Positions 1-9,535 of a stretch of 55,147 bases of DNA are shown here, piece after piece. The first letter of the stretch is position 1. Each line of letters opens with the position of its first letter. Under the pieces are notes generated by a model, which was not told where the DNA came from, searched no databases, and saw only the letters and a list, made by a program, of their open reading frames with translations. The stretch is taken from NCBI GenBank assembly GCA_947489685.1, contig CANLEM010000010.1:1-55147 (forward strand). The letters run 5' to 3'. Origin of the DNA: an uncultured Aquimarina sp. (GTDB lineage Bacteria > Bacteroidota > Bacteroidia > Flavobacteriales > Flavobacteriaceae). A program made the translations under genes and the position numbers.

Positions 1-2440
1 CGTTTCCTAATACTGCTATGTTAGTCGTGCCACTATCTTCTGCTACATCAGCAGGAGTATCATTTACTGCCGTTGGAACACAAGCACTGATCGTATTATT
101 AGTAACAGCTGCTGCAGTACCTTGTGGGCTACCCGCAATAGTAGGAACCCCAGCCGCATTAACACCAGCCGCAGAATTTGCTAAGTTATCATTTCCAGTT
201 AAGTTAGATGCCACAAAACTCCCAGCTCCCTCGATAGCATCGGCACATCCGTCATCATCACTATCCGTTTCCAAATAATCAGGAATAGTATCATTATCAC
301 TATCTACAGCTGTACAATATGAAAAATTATAAACCTCAATTGTATTGTTATTAGCATCTGCGTCTGCTTTTCCTGAAGTTACGACTAATCTCTTTACAGC
401 TTGATTAATCGAAATACTAACTGCTTCATTAACATAATTAGCATTAACAAAACTTTGTATATCGCCAACATAAGTAAACTCATTATCTACAGCATCAACA
501 CTTCCTACCGCAGTAAAATTAGAAATTCGTAATGTAATAGGGTTATTGTTAACGTCAAAAGCTTGAAAAACCAATCGATCATCGAAATCTAATCCTCCAA
601 ACGTAAGGTTATTGATTATGGCTTCTTGATCAAATACAAATTCATAAGTAGCAGATCCAGAGCCATCTCCCACATTATTGGGTTGTAATAATAAAGTATT
701 TGCTCCTACCGCACCTCCTTCATCGGCAATTTCGATACCTCTATTCCATGTAGCTGTACCTGTAAGTGTGTAATTTAAATCAACACTATTTGCTCCATTT
801 GCAGCAAAATCCGCTAAAGTCCCTGTATTACCGGTTTGTAAATTTGTTACTGGAGAATATGGTAAACTATTTACTTCAACATTAGTCGCACATATAGTTT
901 CAACGGTATCCAAAATTCCATCATTATCATCATCCTGATCACAACCATCAGGAACTAAATCACCATCGGTATCAATAGTATCATCTTCGCCTGGACAAGC
1001 ATCTGTACCATCGGGAACACCATCATTATCATTATCATTATCACATACATCACCAATCCCATCAAAATCAGCATCTTCTTGACCCGGATTAGCTATATTT
1101 ACACAGTTATCCGTTTCGTCTAGAATACCATCACCATCTGTATCATCTAAACAATTACCAAAAAATACGATTTGTTGAGAAAAATTAAATCCATTAGTTA
1201 TTCCTGTAGAAGTACAAGAAAATGGAAAAGCTATTGATTGAAAATTAGGTGCAACAGTCGAACTTACTGTATTAGGATTACTTAAATAATTTAAAGTACT
1301 AAAATTACGTGCAGAAATATAAAGATTATCATCTGGACCAAGTTGTACACCAGATACAACATTGGTTCCGTTTAATGCTGTAGAGAAATTATCCCCAATA
1401 ACATGAACATATAATAAACCATTCCAACCTGTAAACTGTCCGTCAAAAGTAGCAGTAGTTCGATGTCCAAAGAATAATCTAGATCCATCAGGTGAAAACT
1501 CTACACTATACCCCGTTACAGTATCTACTCCTGCAGAAATTGGAACTTTTGTCCAAGCTCCAATTGCTCCTGTGGTAGCATTCCAATCGGCATACCAAAT
1601 ACCCCCATCGGCTGTAGTAAATCCACCTTCGATAGCTATTGCAATTCTATCATTTTGGGGAGAAAATCGAATTGAACCACGTTCACCACTTCTGGGAAGG
1701 TCTTCTGGTAATGGCACTGTTAAGTCTGGGTTATTCGCTCGTGCAGCAGAAAGAGGATTACTTGCTATCACCTCCCATAAATTAATACTTCCCGGACAAT
1801 CAGTTGTACATGCAGAGCTGTCAGTAGATATTGCAGCTAACCATGCTCCACAAGGGATCCCATTATTAGTTCCATAAATTGCTTCTGTATTATCACTTAA
1901 TAATAAATTATTTTTACTGATCACTGTTTGAGAAGGTACATCGACTATAGAATAATAAGCCGTACCATCCCTTCCTTCATCACTACCATCACTATGAATA
2001 ATATAAATCTGTTCAGCGTTTGTACCAGGAACAGGCATTACAGATGCCATTTGTGTACGAGTACCATTTGTGTTTAAACCACTACCATTTGTATAATCAT
2101 TACCTAATGCATCACTTACTACCCCATTGTCCACAAAAAACACTAAATCACCAGTAATAGGATCACTCCATGTGGCTGTTGCCTCTGTAGCCGGAACTGC
2201 GGCAGAAGAAGTTAATCCACAAGAAACTGTAATAGGGTTTGTTCTAAAATCAATAACATACCCCTCTCCGTTCCACCAATTTGCACCAACCGTTTGCGCA
2301 TATGATGTTAATGAAAGAAATATAGAAAACACAAAAAGGAATCCCATTTTAGATAGGGTATTCCTTTTAAGTTTATATGCATTACAATTTAGAGCATGTA
2401 CATTACGCACATACCCATAGATTTGGGTAATTTTTTTCAT
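1..2440 (-). CDS. Secreted multidomain repeat protein, C-terminus cut by window edge
   Basis: The reading frame is open from an ATG at 2440 to the left edge, giving 813 codons with no stop. The N-terminus has an unusually long basic stretch (about 31 residues) before a clear signal sequence, MGFLFVFSIFLSLTSYA, followed by QT. A second in-frame ATG at 2347 would give a conventional signal peptide, so the start is uncertain. The first 420 residues are a secreted globular or beta-propeller-like part. Residues about 430-515 are thrombospondin type 3-like calcium-binding repeats rich in DxDxDG motifs (DTDGDGILDETDN and similar). Next comes a beta-sandwich-like segment, another short calcium repeat, and then the start of a tandem Ig/cadherin-like region (VNDTPADVAEDSGTTN). 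Proteins of this build in flavobacteria are usually T9SS cargo; the expected C-terminal sorting domain lies outside the window. Function is not recognised beyond a probable surface or secreted adhesin-like role. Confidence 0.85.
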   Translation of the reverse strand, partial: MKKITQIYGYVRNVHALNCNAYKLKRNTLSKMGFLFVFSIFLSLTSYAQTVGANWWNGEGYVIDFRTNPITVSCGLTSSAAVPATEATATWSDPITGDLVFFVDNGVVSDALGNDYTNGSGLNTNGTRTQMASVMPVPGTNAEQIYIIHSDGSDEGRDGTAYYSIVDVPSQTVISKNNLLLSDNTEAIYGTNNGIPCGAWLAAISTDSSACTTDCPGSINLWEVIASNPLSAARANNPDLTVPLPEDLPRSGERGSIRFSPQNDRIAIAIEGGFTTADGGIWYADWNATTGAIGAWTKVPISAGVDTVTGYSVEFSPDGSRLFFGHRTTATFDGQFTGWNGLLYVHVIGDNFSTALNGTNVVSGVQLGPDDNLYISARNFSTLNYLSNPNTVSSTVAPNFQSIAFPFSCTSTGITNGFNFSQQIVFFGNCLDDTDGDGILDETDNCVNIANPGQEDADFDGIGDVCDNDNDNDGVPDGTDACPGEDDTIDTDGDLVPDGCDQDDDNDGILDTVETICATNVEVNSLPYSPVTNLQTGNTGTLADFAANGANSVDLNYTLTGTATWNRGIEIADEGGAVGANTLLLQPNNVGDGSGSATYEFVFDQEAIINNLTFGGLDFDDRLVFQAFDVNNNPITLRISNFTAVGSVDAVDNEFTYVGDIQSFVNANYVNEAVSISINQAVKRLVVTSGKADADANNNTIEVYNFSYCTAVDSDNDTIPDYLETDSDDDGCADAIEGAGSFVASNLTGNDNLANSAAGVNAAGVPTIAGSPQGTAAAVTNNTISACVPTAVNDTPADVAEDSGTTNIAVLGN

Positions 2441-2516
2441 ATGACGATGTGTTTACAATTCTATCCAGTAAAATCAAATAGGGGTTAGATTTTTCTGAAT
2501 TATTTATAAAACAACA

Positions 2517-2524
2517 CAAATATA
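2517..2524 (-). promoter_or_regulatory. Probable -7 box (TATATTTG) for the secreted protein gene
   Basis: The minus strand reads TATATTTG, matching the Bacteroidetes primary-sigma consensus TAnnTTTG, about 77 bases before the ATG at 2440. The -33 region is poor (T-rich, no clear TTTG). That fits a promoter needing an activator, and the palindrome at 2554-2570 lies just upstream. Confidence 0.45.
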
Positions 2525-2553
2525 ATTATCTGTGTAATAAAAACTTACATTAT

Positions 2554-2570
2554 CTACGGTAAAACCGTAG
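2554..2570. promoter_or_regulatory. Palindromic operator candidate, CTACGGT-AAA-ACCGTAG
   Basis: This is a perfect 7+7 inverted repeat with a 3-base centre. It is centred about 50 bases upstream of the start site predicted from the TATATTTG box at 2517-2524, a typical position for an activator. The TACG...CGTA half-sites resemble targets of dimeric helix-turn-helix regulators such as the LuxR/NarL type. The regulator is not identified. Confidence 0.45.
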
Positions 2571-2983
2571 TTGCATAGTAAAAATAATAATAACGCCTAG
2601 TTTATCATTATCAAAACTTAGATTTTTTATATTTCATCGACGAAAAGACTAATTTCTCGACGAAATGCATAGTTCTCTAAAGAACCTTAGTACTTAATCT
2701 AGGGGAAACCTTGTGTATAATAGATATGATTTATCATTTAATAACTTTTTTAATTCTTAAAATAAATTTGAAAACGATATTCTCCTAAAAAGTTACTTGC
2801 TGTAAAAATGATACTTAAAAGTAAAAATTTAACATTTAATATTACGGATTTTCGTAAATAATTCGACGAAAAACAATTTTAATCGCTTATAGGCACAAAC
2901 CAAATGATGCGTTATGAATTTTATCTTCATTTATTTATTGTTTCGACTCATAATACGATAGGAACGATTGTATATTTTAATGC

Positions 2984-2991
2984 TATATTTG
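2984..2991 (+). promoter_or_regulatory. Possible -7 box (TATATTTG) for prfC
   Basis: TATATTTG matches TAnnTTTG and ends 22 bases before the prfC ATG. No good TTTG or TTG occurs at the expected 19-21 base spacing upstream, so only half of the promoter is supported. Confidence 0.4.
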
Positions 2992-3013
2992 CATCCTTAT
3001 TTGATAATTTGCT

Positions 3014-4600
3014 ATGAAGTTTACAGACGAAATCAATAGAAGAAGAACCTTTGGAATTATATCACATCCAGATGCAGGTAAAACAACATTAACCGAAAAA
3101 TTATTACTATTTGGAGGGGCAATTCAGGAAGCTGGAGCTGTAAAATCCAATAAAATCAAGAAAGGTGCCACTAGTGATTTTATGGAAATTGAGCGTCAAC
3201 GTGGAATTTCTGTTGCTACTTCTGTCTTAGCTTTTGAGTATAAAAATATCAAAATAAATATTCTAGATACGCCTGGGCATAAGGATTTTGCCGAAGATAC
3301 TTTTAGAACGTTAACTGCAGTAGACAGTGTTATTGTAGTGATAGATGTTGCAAAAGGAGTCGAAGAACAAACTGAGAAATTAGTTTCGGTTTGTAGAATG
3401 CGAAATATCCCGATGATTGTTTTCATTAATAAATTAGACCGGGAAGGTAAAGATGCATTTGAGCTTCTAGATGAAATCGAACAAAAATTAGGCCTTACGG
3501 TAACGCCACTAAGTTTTCCTATCGGAATGGGTTACGATTTTAAAGGGATTTACAATATCTGGGAGAAAAATATTAATCTCTTTAGTGGGGATAGCAGAAA
3601 AAATATCGAAGAAACTATTGAAATTTCAGATTTATCATCAAATCACCTTAATGAAACTATCGGAGACGACGCTGCAGATACTCTAAGGGAAGAATTAGAA
3701 TTAGTAGAAGGGATTTATCCAAAATTTGAAAGTGAAGCATATCAAAATGGTACTTTGCAACCTGTATTTTTTGGATCTGCTTTAAATAATTTTGGTGTTC
3801 GGGAGTTATTAGATTGCTTTGTAAACATTGCTCCTACTCCAAAACCAAAAGAAAGTGATACACGCCTTGTGCGACCAGAAGAAAAGGACTTTACAGGATT
3901 TGTTTTTAAAATTCACGCTAATATGGACCCTAAGCATAGGGATCGATTAGCATTTGTGAAAATTGTATCCGGAACTTTTGAAAGAAATGTACCTTATTTA
4001 CATACCAGACACAATAAAAAACTAAAATTTTCGAGCCCGAATGCATTTTTTGCGGAAAAAAAAGAAATCGTAGACATTTCGTATCCCGGTGATATTGTTG
4101 GGTTACACGATACGGGAAATTTCAAAATCGGAGATACACTTACAAAAGGAGAAGTACTACATTATAAGGGTATCCCCAGTTTTTCTCCAGAGCATTTTAG
4201 ATATATCAATAATGCAGACCCCATGAAATCTAAACAATTAGCAAAGGGTATAGATCAATTAATGGACGAAGGTGTTGCCCAATTATTTACATTAGAGTTA
4301 AATGGAAGAAAAGTTATAGGTACTGTTGGCGCTCTTCAATATGAAGTTATTCAGTATCGACTCGAACATGAATACGGAGCAAAATGTACGTATGAAAATC
4401 TTAACGTGCATAAAGCGTGCTGGGTAGATCCAGAAGATGCGGATAATGATGAGTTTAAAGAATTTAAACGTGTAAAAAGTAAATTTTTGGCTAAAGATAA
4501 ACATGGCCAATTAGTATTTTTTGCAGATTCTTATTTTAGTTTACAAATGACACAACAAAAATATCCATCTATTCAATTTCATTTCACATCCGAATTTTAA
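3014..4600 (+). CDS. prfC: Peptide chain release factor 3 (RF3)
   Basis: RF3 is a cytosolic translational GTPase that recycles RF1 or RF2 from the ribosome after peptide release. The 528-residue length is normal for the family. The N-terminal G domain shows the P-loop HPDAGKTT (18-25), DTPGH (85-89) and NKLD (139-142). It is followed by the EF-Tu-like domain II and the RF3 C-terminal domain (GALQYEVIQYRLEHEYG). The ATG at 3014 is preceded by an AT-rich stretch without Shine-Dalgarno, as usual in this phylum. The gene stands alone between a divergent secreted-protein gene and a convergent DUF3467 gene, and ends before a strong bidirectional terminator. No unusual features are seen. Confidence 0.97.
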   Translation: MKFTDEINRRRTFGIISHPDAGKTTLTEKLLLFGGAIQEAGAVKSNKIKKGATSDFMEIERQRGISVATSVLAFEYKNIKINILDTPGHKDFAEDTFRTLTAVDSVIVVIDVAKGVEEQTEKLVSVCRMRNIPMIVFINKLDREGKDAFELLDEIEQKLGLTVTPLSFPIGMGYDFKGIYNIWEKNINLFSGDSRKNIEETIEISDLSSNHLNETIGDDAADTLREELELVEGIYPKFESEAYQNGTLQPVFFGSALNNFGVRELLDCFVNIAPTPKPKESDTRLVRPEEKDFTGFVFKIHANMDPKHRDRLAFVKIVSGTFERNVPYLHTRHNKKLKFSSPNAFFAEKKEIVDISYPGDIVGLHDTGNFKIGDTLTKGEVLHYKGIPSFSPEHFRYINNADPMKSKQLAKGIDQLMDEGVAQLFTLELNGRKVIGTVGALQYEVIQYRLEHEYGAKCTYENLNVHKACWVDPEDADNDEFKEFKRVKSKFLAKDKHGQLVFFADSYFSLQMTQQKYPSIQFHFTSEF

Positions 4601-4648
4601 GGCCTTATAATAACCTTTAAAGCTCAACAGTAAAAGGATGTTCATAAA

Positions 4649-4696
4649 AAATAAGAATCCGCTTAAAAAGATTTCTTTTTAAGCGGATTCTTATTT
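4649..4696. terminator. Bidirectional intrinsic terminator between prfC and the DUF3467 gene
   Basis: A perfect 22-bp stem (4649-4670 with 4675-4696) closes over a 4-base loop and is flanked by A-rich and T-rich ends on both sides. It lies between two convergent genes and can serve both strands. Confidence 0.9.
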
Positions 4697-4751
4697 AAGT
4701 ATAACTTTGTCTTATAAATTATCTAAAAAAAATAATCAAAAACTATTAATA

Positions 4752-5066
4752 TTAAGCTTCACCTGTTGGTCCAAAATTCATAGGAATCGGAGGTTGTTCA
4801 TAGTCTTTAATTTCACCATGAGCAGATTCAAATCTATTTACATTATCGCTAAGCGCTTTCAATAATCGTTTAGCATGTTGCGGTGTTAAAATAATTCTAC
4901 TTTTAACTTTGCTTTTTGGTCTACCCGGCATAATATTTACAAAATCAACAACAAACTCAGAAACCGAATGGTTAATGATTGCCAAGTTGCTATAGGTTCC
5001 ATCTGCAACTGCTTCGTCTAATTCTATATTTAATTGATTCTGTTTTTGGTTTTTACTATCGGCCAT
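4752..5066 (-). CDS. DUF3467 family protein
   Basis: This is a 104-residue protein without signal peptide or membrane segment, so probably cytosolic. The sequence matches the DUF3467 pattern: LNIELDEAVADGTYSN, then NHSVSEFVVDFVNIMPG, then a basic strand SKVKSRIILTPQHAKRLLKAL. The family has no assigned biochemical function; it is common in Bacteroidetes and often sits beside rpoC. Here it lies 62 bases downstream of rpoC on the same strand, with an intrinsic terminator in between, so it is probably expressed by read-through or from its own promoter. Identification of the family is fairly sure; the role is unknown. Confidence 0.88.
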   Translation of the reverse strand: MADSKNQKQNQLNIELDEAVADGTYSNLAIINHSVSEFVVDFVNIMPGRPKSKVKSRIILTPQHAKRLLKALSDNVNRFESAHGEIKDYEQPPIPMNFGPTGEA

Positions 5067-5098
5067 ATCAATTTTTATTAAAATCTTATATAAAAAAG

Positions 5099-5124
5099 AA
5101 AGCCTGCCTAAAAAGGCAGGCTTT
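5099..5124 (-). terminator. Intrinsic terminator after rpoC
   Basis: AAAGCCTGCCT pairs with AGGCAGGCTTT (11 bp, A4 loop), starting four bases past the rpoC stop codon. On the minus strand it is followed by an interrupted T run. It closes the ribosomal protein/RNA polymerase operon. Confidence 0.85.
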
Positions 5125-5128
5125 ATAA

Positions 5129-8100
5129 TTAGTTATAATTAACTTCTTGTCGCTGTTCCATTCGATCTTCGAATTCTTCTTTAGAACCTACAATGATACT
5201 TTCGTAGTCTCTCATTCCTGTTCCTGCTGGTATTCTGTGTCCAACAATTACATTTTCTTTAAGACCTTCAAGTGTATCTACCTTACCGCTTACCGCAGCT
5301 TCGTTCAATACTTTTGTAGTTTCCTGGAAAGAAGCTGCAGATATAAATGATTTAGTCTGTAGCGATGCTCTTGTTATACCTTGTAGTATAGGCGTCGCAG
5401 TAGCAGGAGATACATCTCGAGCCACAACTAAATTTTTATCATCTCTTCTTAGCACAGAATTCTCATCTCTTAAATCACGAGGAGAAATAATTTGTCCTGG
5501 TTTCAAGCTTTCACTATCTCCAGCATCTTCTACCACTTTCATTCCGAAAATAGCATCATTCTCTTCGATAAAATCAGATTTATGTACCAATTGATTTTCT
5601 AAGAAAATGGTATCTCCTGGATCCTGTATTCTTACTTTACGCATCATTTGGCGTACAACAACTTCAAAATGCTTATCATTAATCTTTACACCTTGTAATC
5701 GATATACTTCTTGCACTTCATTTACTAGATATTGTTGTACAGCTGAAGGGCCTTTGATCTTTAAGATATCCTCTGGAGTTACAGAACCATCTGATAATGG
5801 CATTCCTGCACGTACATAATCATTTTCTTGTACAAGAATCTGATTAGATAGCTTCACTAAGTATTTCTTAATTTCTCCTATTCTAGATTCTACGATAATC
5901 TCACGATTACCACGTTTGATCTTACCAAAAGAAACAACACCATCGATTTCACTAACAACAGCTGGGTTTGATGGGTTACGAGCTTCGAATAATTCTGTAA
6001 CTCTTGGTAAACCACCTGTAATATCACCGGCCTTAGCAGATTTACGAGGAATCTTAACTAAGATCTTACCTACTTTTATCTTATCGTTATCATCTACCAT
6101 AAGGTGAGCTCCAACCGGAAGGTTGTAAGAACGTAATACTTCATCTCCCTTACCATATATAAGAAGAGTTGGTATTTTTTTCTTATCACGAGATTCAGAA
6201 ATTACTTTTTCCTGGAATCCAGTTTGCTCATCAATTTCTACTTGATAGGTAATACCTTGTTCTATATTTTCATATTTCACCTTACCGGCAAATTCTGAAA
6301 TAATTACACCGTTATAAGGATCCCATTGACAAATTACCTGATCACTCTCCATCTTATCACCATCCTTGATGAATAATTGAGAACCATAAGGAATTAAATT
6401 TGTACTTAAAACTATTTTAGTTTTAGGATCTACAATTTTGATTTCTGAAGTACGAGAGATTACTACATCAATTTCTTTTCCTTCAGCATCTTCTCCTTTA
6501 ACTGTCTTCAATTCTTCTATTTCTGCTTTACCAGCAAATTTAGATTTTAATTGATTTTCTTCAGAAATGTTACCTGCAATACCACCTACGTGGAATGTAC
6601 GCAATGTAAGCTGTGTACCAGGCTCACCAATAGATTGCGCCGCTACTACACCAACAGCTTCACCTCGTTGAACAGTTTTACCTGTAGCAAGGTTACGCCC
6701 GTAACATTTAACACAAATACCTTTCTTAGCCTCACATGTAAGTGCAGAACGTACTTCTACAGATTCTACAGGAGAATTTTCAATAGCTTTAGCAACTACA
6801 TCATCGATCTCGGTACCAGCTTCAATTAATACTTCTTGCGTTAATGGATTGATTACATCTACAAGTGCAGTTCTACCTACAATTCTAGCTCCAAGACCTT
6901 CTATGATCTCTTCATTTTTCTTTAAAGGAGATACTTCAACACCTCGTAACGTTCCACAATCTTCGATATTAACAATTACATCCTGTGCAACATCCACCAA
7001 ACGACGAGTAAGATATCCTGCATCGGCAGTTTTTAATGCCGTATCCGCAAGTCCTTTACGTGCACCGTGAGTAGAGATAAAGTATTCAAGAATAGAAAGA
7101 CCTTCTTTAAAGTTAGAAAGAATTGGATTCTCAATAATTTCTCCTCCAGCAGAACTAGCTTTTTTAGGCTTGGCCATAAGACCACGCATACCTGTTAACT
7201 GACGAATTTGCTCCTTAGATCCCCTTGCACCAGAATCAAGCATCATATACACTGAGTTAAATCCTTGTTGATCTTCTCTAATACGTTTCATAGACAATTC
7301 TGTCAATTCAGCATTCGTAGAAGTCCAAATATCAATAACCTGGTTATAACGTTCATTATTGGTGATAAGACCCATATTATAGTTTGCTACAATATTATCT
7401 ACCTGAGAATTAGCATCCGCAATCATCGTATGCTTTTCTGCAGGGATAATAATATCTCCTAAACTAAATGATAAACCTCCTCTAAAAGCGAAGTTATATC
7501 CTAATGTCTTAATCTCATCTAAGAAAACTGCAGTTTCGGGAACACTAGTTACCTTAAGAATACCACCAATAATATCTCTTAAAGATTTCTTGGTCAATAC
7601 TTCATTAATATATCCAGCTTTTTCAGGCACTTTTTCGTTAAATAAAACTCTACCTGTAGTAGTTTCTATAATCTTAGTTACTAACTCTCCTTCTTCATTG
7701 ATATCCTTGGTTCTTACCTTAATATTTGCATTAATATCAAGTCTTTTCTCGTTATATGCAATAACTACTTCTTCAGGAGAATAGAATGTTAAATCTTCAC
7801 CTTTTATTACCAATTCTGGTGTAGATCTACGAGATTTGGTCATATAATACAGACCAAGTACCATATCCTGAGAAGGAACGGTTACTGGTGAACCATTAGC
7901 AGGGTTCAAAATATTATGTGATGCAAGCATCAATAATTGAGCCTCTAAAATTGCCTCTGGTCCTAACGGTAAATGTACCGCCATTTGATCCCCATCAAAA
8001 TCTGCATTAAATGCAGTACATACTAATGGGTGTAATTGTATCGCTTTACCTTCAATTAATTTAGGCTGGAAAGCCTGGATACCTAAACGGTGAAGCGTAG

Positions 8101-9430
8101 GAGCACGGTTTAGTAATACTGGATGTCCTTTAAGAACGTTCTCTAAGATATCCCAAACTACTGGCTCTTTTCTATCTATAATCTTTTTAGCAGATTTTAC
8201 AGTTTTTACGATACCACGTTCGATCAATTTTCTGATCACAAATGGTTTGTATAACTCGGCTGCCATATTTTTTGGAAGACCACATTCGAATAACTTCAAT
8301 TCTGGTCCAACAACAATTACCGAACGTGCAGAATAATCAACACGCTTACCTAATAAGTTCTGACGAAAACGTCCTTGCTTACCTTTTAATGAATCGGATA
8401 ACGATTTTAATGGTCTGTTAGAATCTGTTTTAACAGCAGATGCTTTACGAGTATTATCAAATAAAGAATCTACAGATTCCTGAAGCATACGTTTTTCGTT
8501 ACGAAGTATTACTTCTGGAGCTTTGATTTCCATCAAACGCTTCAAACGATTGTTACGTATAATAACACGACGATATAAATCATTAAGATCCGAAGTAGCA
8601 AAACGTCCTCCATCAAGTGGTACCAATGGACGTAATTCTGGCGGAATTACTGGTACAACTTTTAGGATCATCCATTCTGGACGGTTTTCTCTATTTTTAT
8701 TCGCATCACGTAACGACTCAACAACCTGAAGTCTCTTAAGTGCTTCCGTTTTACGTTGCTTAGATGTTTCGTTATTAGCTTTGTGTCTTAGTTCATAAGA
8801 TAATGCATCAAGATCTATTCTTCTTAAGATCTCGATCAAACACTCTGCTCCCATCTTAGCGATGAATTTATTAGGATCATTATCATCCAGATATAAATTC
8901 TCTTGCGGAAGACTATCTAGTATATTTAGATATTCTTCTTCTGTTAGGAAATCCATTTTCTGAACTGGCTCACCTTCTTCATTTTTGGCAATACCTGGCT
9001 GAATTACTACGTAACGCTCGTAGTAAATAATCATATCCAGCTTCTTAGAAGGAAGACCTAATAAATATCCTATTTTGTTTGGTAAAGAACGGAAATACCA
9101 GATATGCGCAACAGGAACCACTAAATTAATGTGACCCACGCGATCTCTACGCACTTTCTTTTCGGTTACCTCTACACCACATCGATCACAAACGATTCCT
9201 TTGTATCGAATTCTTTTATATTTACCACAAGCACATTCGAAGTCCTTTACAGGTCCAAAAATACGCTCACAGAACAAACCATCTCGCTCTGGTTTGTGAG
9301 TACGATAATTGATAGTTTCAGGCTTTAATACTTCTCCGTTTGAAGCTGCCAAAATGGATTCTGGAGAAGCTAAACCAATAGAGATTTTATTAAACCTCTT
9401 TACTGTATTCTTATCATTATTTCTTGCCAT
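5129..9430 (-). CDS. rpoC: DNA-directed RNA polymerase subunit beta'
   Basis: This is the largest subunit of RNA polymerase, carrying the catalytic magnesium site. The 1433-residue length is normal for Bacteroidetes. The N-terminal zinc ribbon has four cysteines (CACGKYKRIRYKGIVCDRC region), the catalytic loop NADFDGDQMAVH is at about residues 474-485, and the second zinc site (CEAKKGICVKCYGRNL) and bridge-helix/trigger-loop region (GEPGTQLTLRTFHVGG) are intact. It lies 105 bases downstream of rpoB in the same operon and ends before a terminator. The ATG at 9430 starts the typical flavobacterial N-terminus MARNNDKNTVKRFNKISIGL. Confidence 0.99.
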   Translation of the reverse strand: MARNNDKNTVKRFNKISIGLASPESILAASNGEVLKPETINYRTHKPERDGLFCERIFGPVKDFECACGKYKRIRYKGIVCDRCGVEVTEKKVRRDRVGHINLVVPVAHIWYFRSLPNKIGYLLGLPSKKLDMIIYYERYVVIQPGIAKNEEGEPVQKMDFLTEEEYLNILDSLPQENLYLDDNDPNKFIAKMGAECLIEILRRIDLDALSYELRHKANNETSKQRKTEALKRLQVVESLRDANKNRENRPEWMILKVVPVIPPELRPLVPLDGGRFATSDLNDLYRRVIIRNNRLKRLMEIKAPEVILRNEKRMLQESVDSLFDNTRKASAVKTDSNRPLKSLSDSLKGKQGRFRQNLLGKRVDYSARSVIVVGPELKLFECGLPKNMAAELYKPFVIRKLIERGIVKTVKSAKKIIDRKEPVVWDILENVLKGHPVLLNRAPTLHRLGIQAFQPKLIEGKAIQLHPLVCTAFNADFDGDQMAVHLPLGPEAILEAQLLMLASHNILNPANGSPVTVPSQDMVLGLYYMTKSRRSTPELVIKGEDLTFYSPEEVVIAYNEKRLDINANIKVRTKDINEEGELVTKIIETTTGRVLFNEKVPEKAGYINEVLTKKSLRDIIGGILKVTSVPETAVFLDEIKTLGYNFAFRGGLSFSLGDIIIPAEKHTMIADANSQVDNIVANYNMGLITNNERYNQVIDIWTSTNAELTELSMKRIREDQQGFNSVYMMLDSGARGSKEQIRQLTGMRGLMAKPKKASSAGGEIIENPILSNFKEGLSILEYFISTHGARKGLADTALKTADAGYLTRRLVDVAQDVIVNIEDCGTLRGVEVSPLKKNEEIIEGLGARIVGRTALVDVINPLTQEVLIEAGTEIDDVVAKAIENSPVESVEVRSALTCEAKKGICVKCYGRNLATGKTVQRGEAVGVVAAQSIGEPGTQLTLRTFHVGGIAGNISEENQLKSKFAGKAEIEELKTVKGEDAEGKEIDVVISRTSEIKIVDPKTKIVLSTNLIPYGSQLFIKDGDKMESDQVICQWDPYNGVIISEFAGKVKYENIEQGITYQVEIDEQTGFQEKVISESRDKKKIPTLLIYGKGDEVLRSYNLPVGAHLMVDDNDKIKVGKILVKIPRKSAKAGDITGGLPRVTELFEARNPSNPAVVSEIDGVVSFGKIKRGNREIIVESRIGEIKKYLVKLSNQILVQENDYVRAGMPLSDGSVTPEDILKIKGPSAVQQYLVNEVQEVYRLQGVKINDKHFEVVVRQMMRKVRIQDPGDTIFLENQLVHKSDFIEENDAIFGMKVVEDAGDSESLKPGQIISPRDLRDENSVLRRDDKNLVVARDVSPATATPILQGITRASLQTKSFISAASFQETTKVLNEAAVSGKVDTLEGLKENVIVGHRIPAGTGMRDYESIIVGSKEEFEDRMEQRQEVNYN

Positions 9431-9485
9431 AATATATGGTTGCTTAAGAATTATTGTAATTTAAATTTGAATAATACTATAATAA

Positions 9486-9523
9486 CAAACTGTCTCCTTC
9501 GTCAAGCTTGGGATGACAGTTTG
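9486..9523 (-). repeat. Hairpin repeat element in the rpoB-rpoC gap
   Basis: CAAACTGTC (9486-9494) pairs with GACAGTTTG (9515-9523). On the minus strand the loop side reads GTCATCCCAAGCTTGACGAA, close to the GTCATCC-type palindromic elements scattered through flavobacterial genomes (from general knowledge; this copy was not searched). It may modulate read-through from rpoB to rpoC. Confidence 0.5.
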
Positions 9524-9535
9524 ATTATTTTTATA

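Larger units (their letters stand above)
2441..3013. other. 573-base divergent regulatory gap
   Basis: No convincing gene is present. The gap separates the leftward secreted protein from rightward prfC. It holds a perfect inverted repeat at 2554-2570, a second TACG/CGTA palindrome at 2842-2857, three copies of TCGACGAAA (2637, 2657 and 2863), a minus-strand TAnnTTTG box at 2517-2524 and a plus-strand TATATTTG box at 2984-2991. Confidence 0.7.

Noticed and set aside
18..2420. Open plus-strand frames at 18-278, 1572-1877 and 2127-2420
   Set aside because: They lie antisense to a continuous secreted-protein frame with signal peptide and calcium repeats, and show low-complexity translations with no domain.
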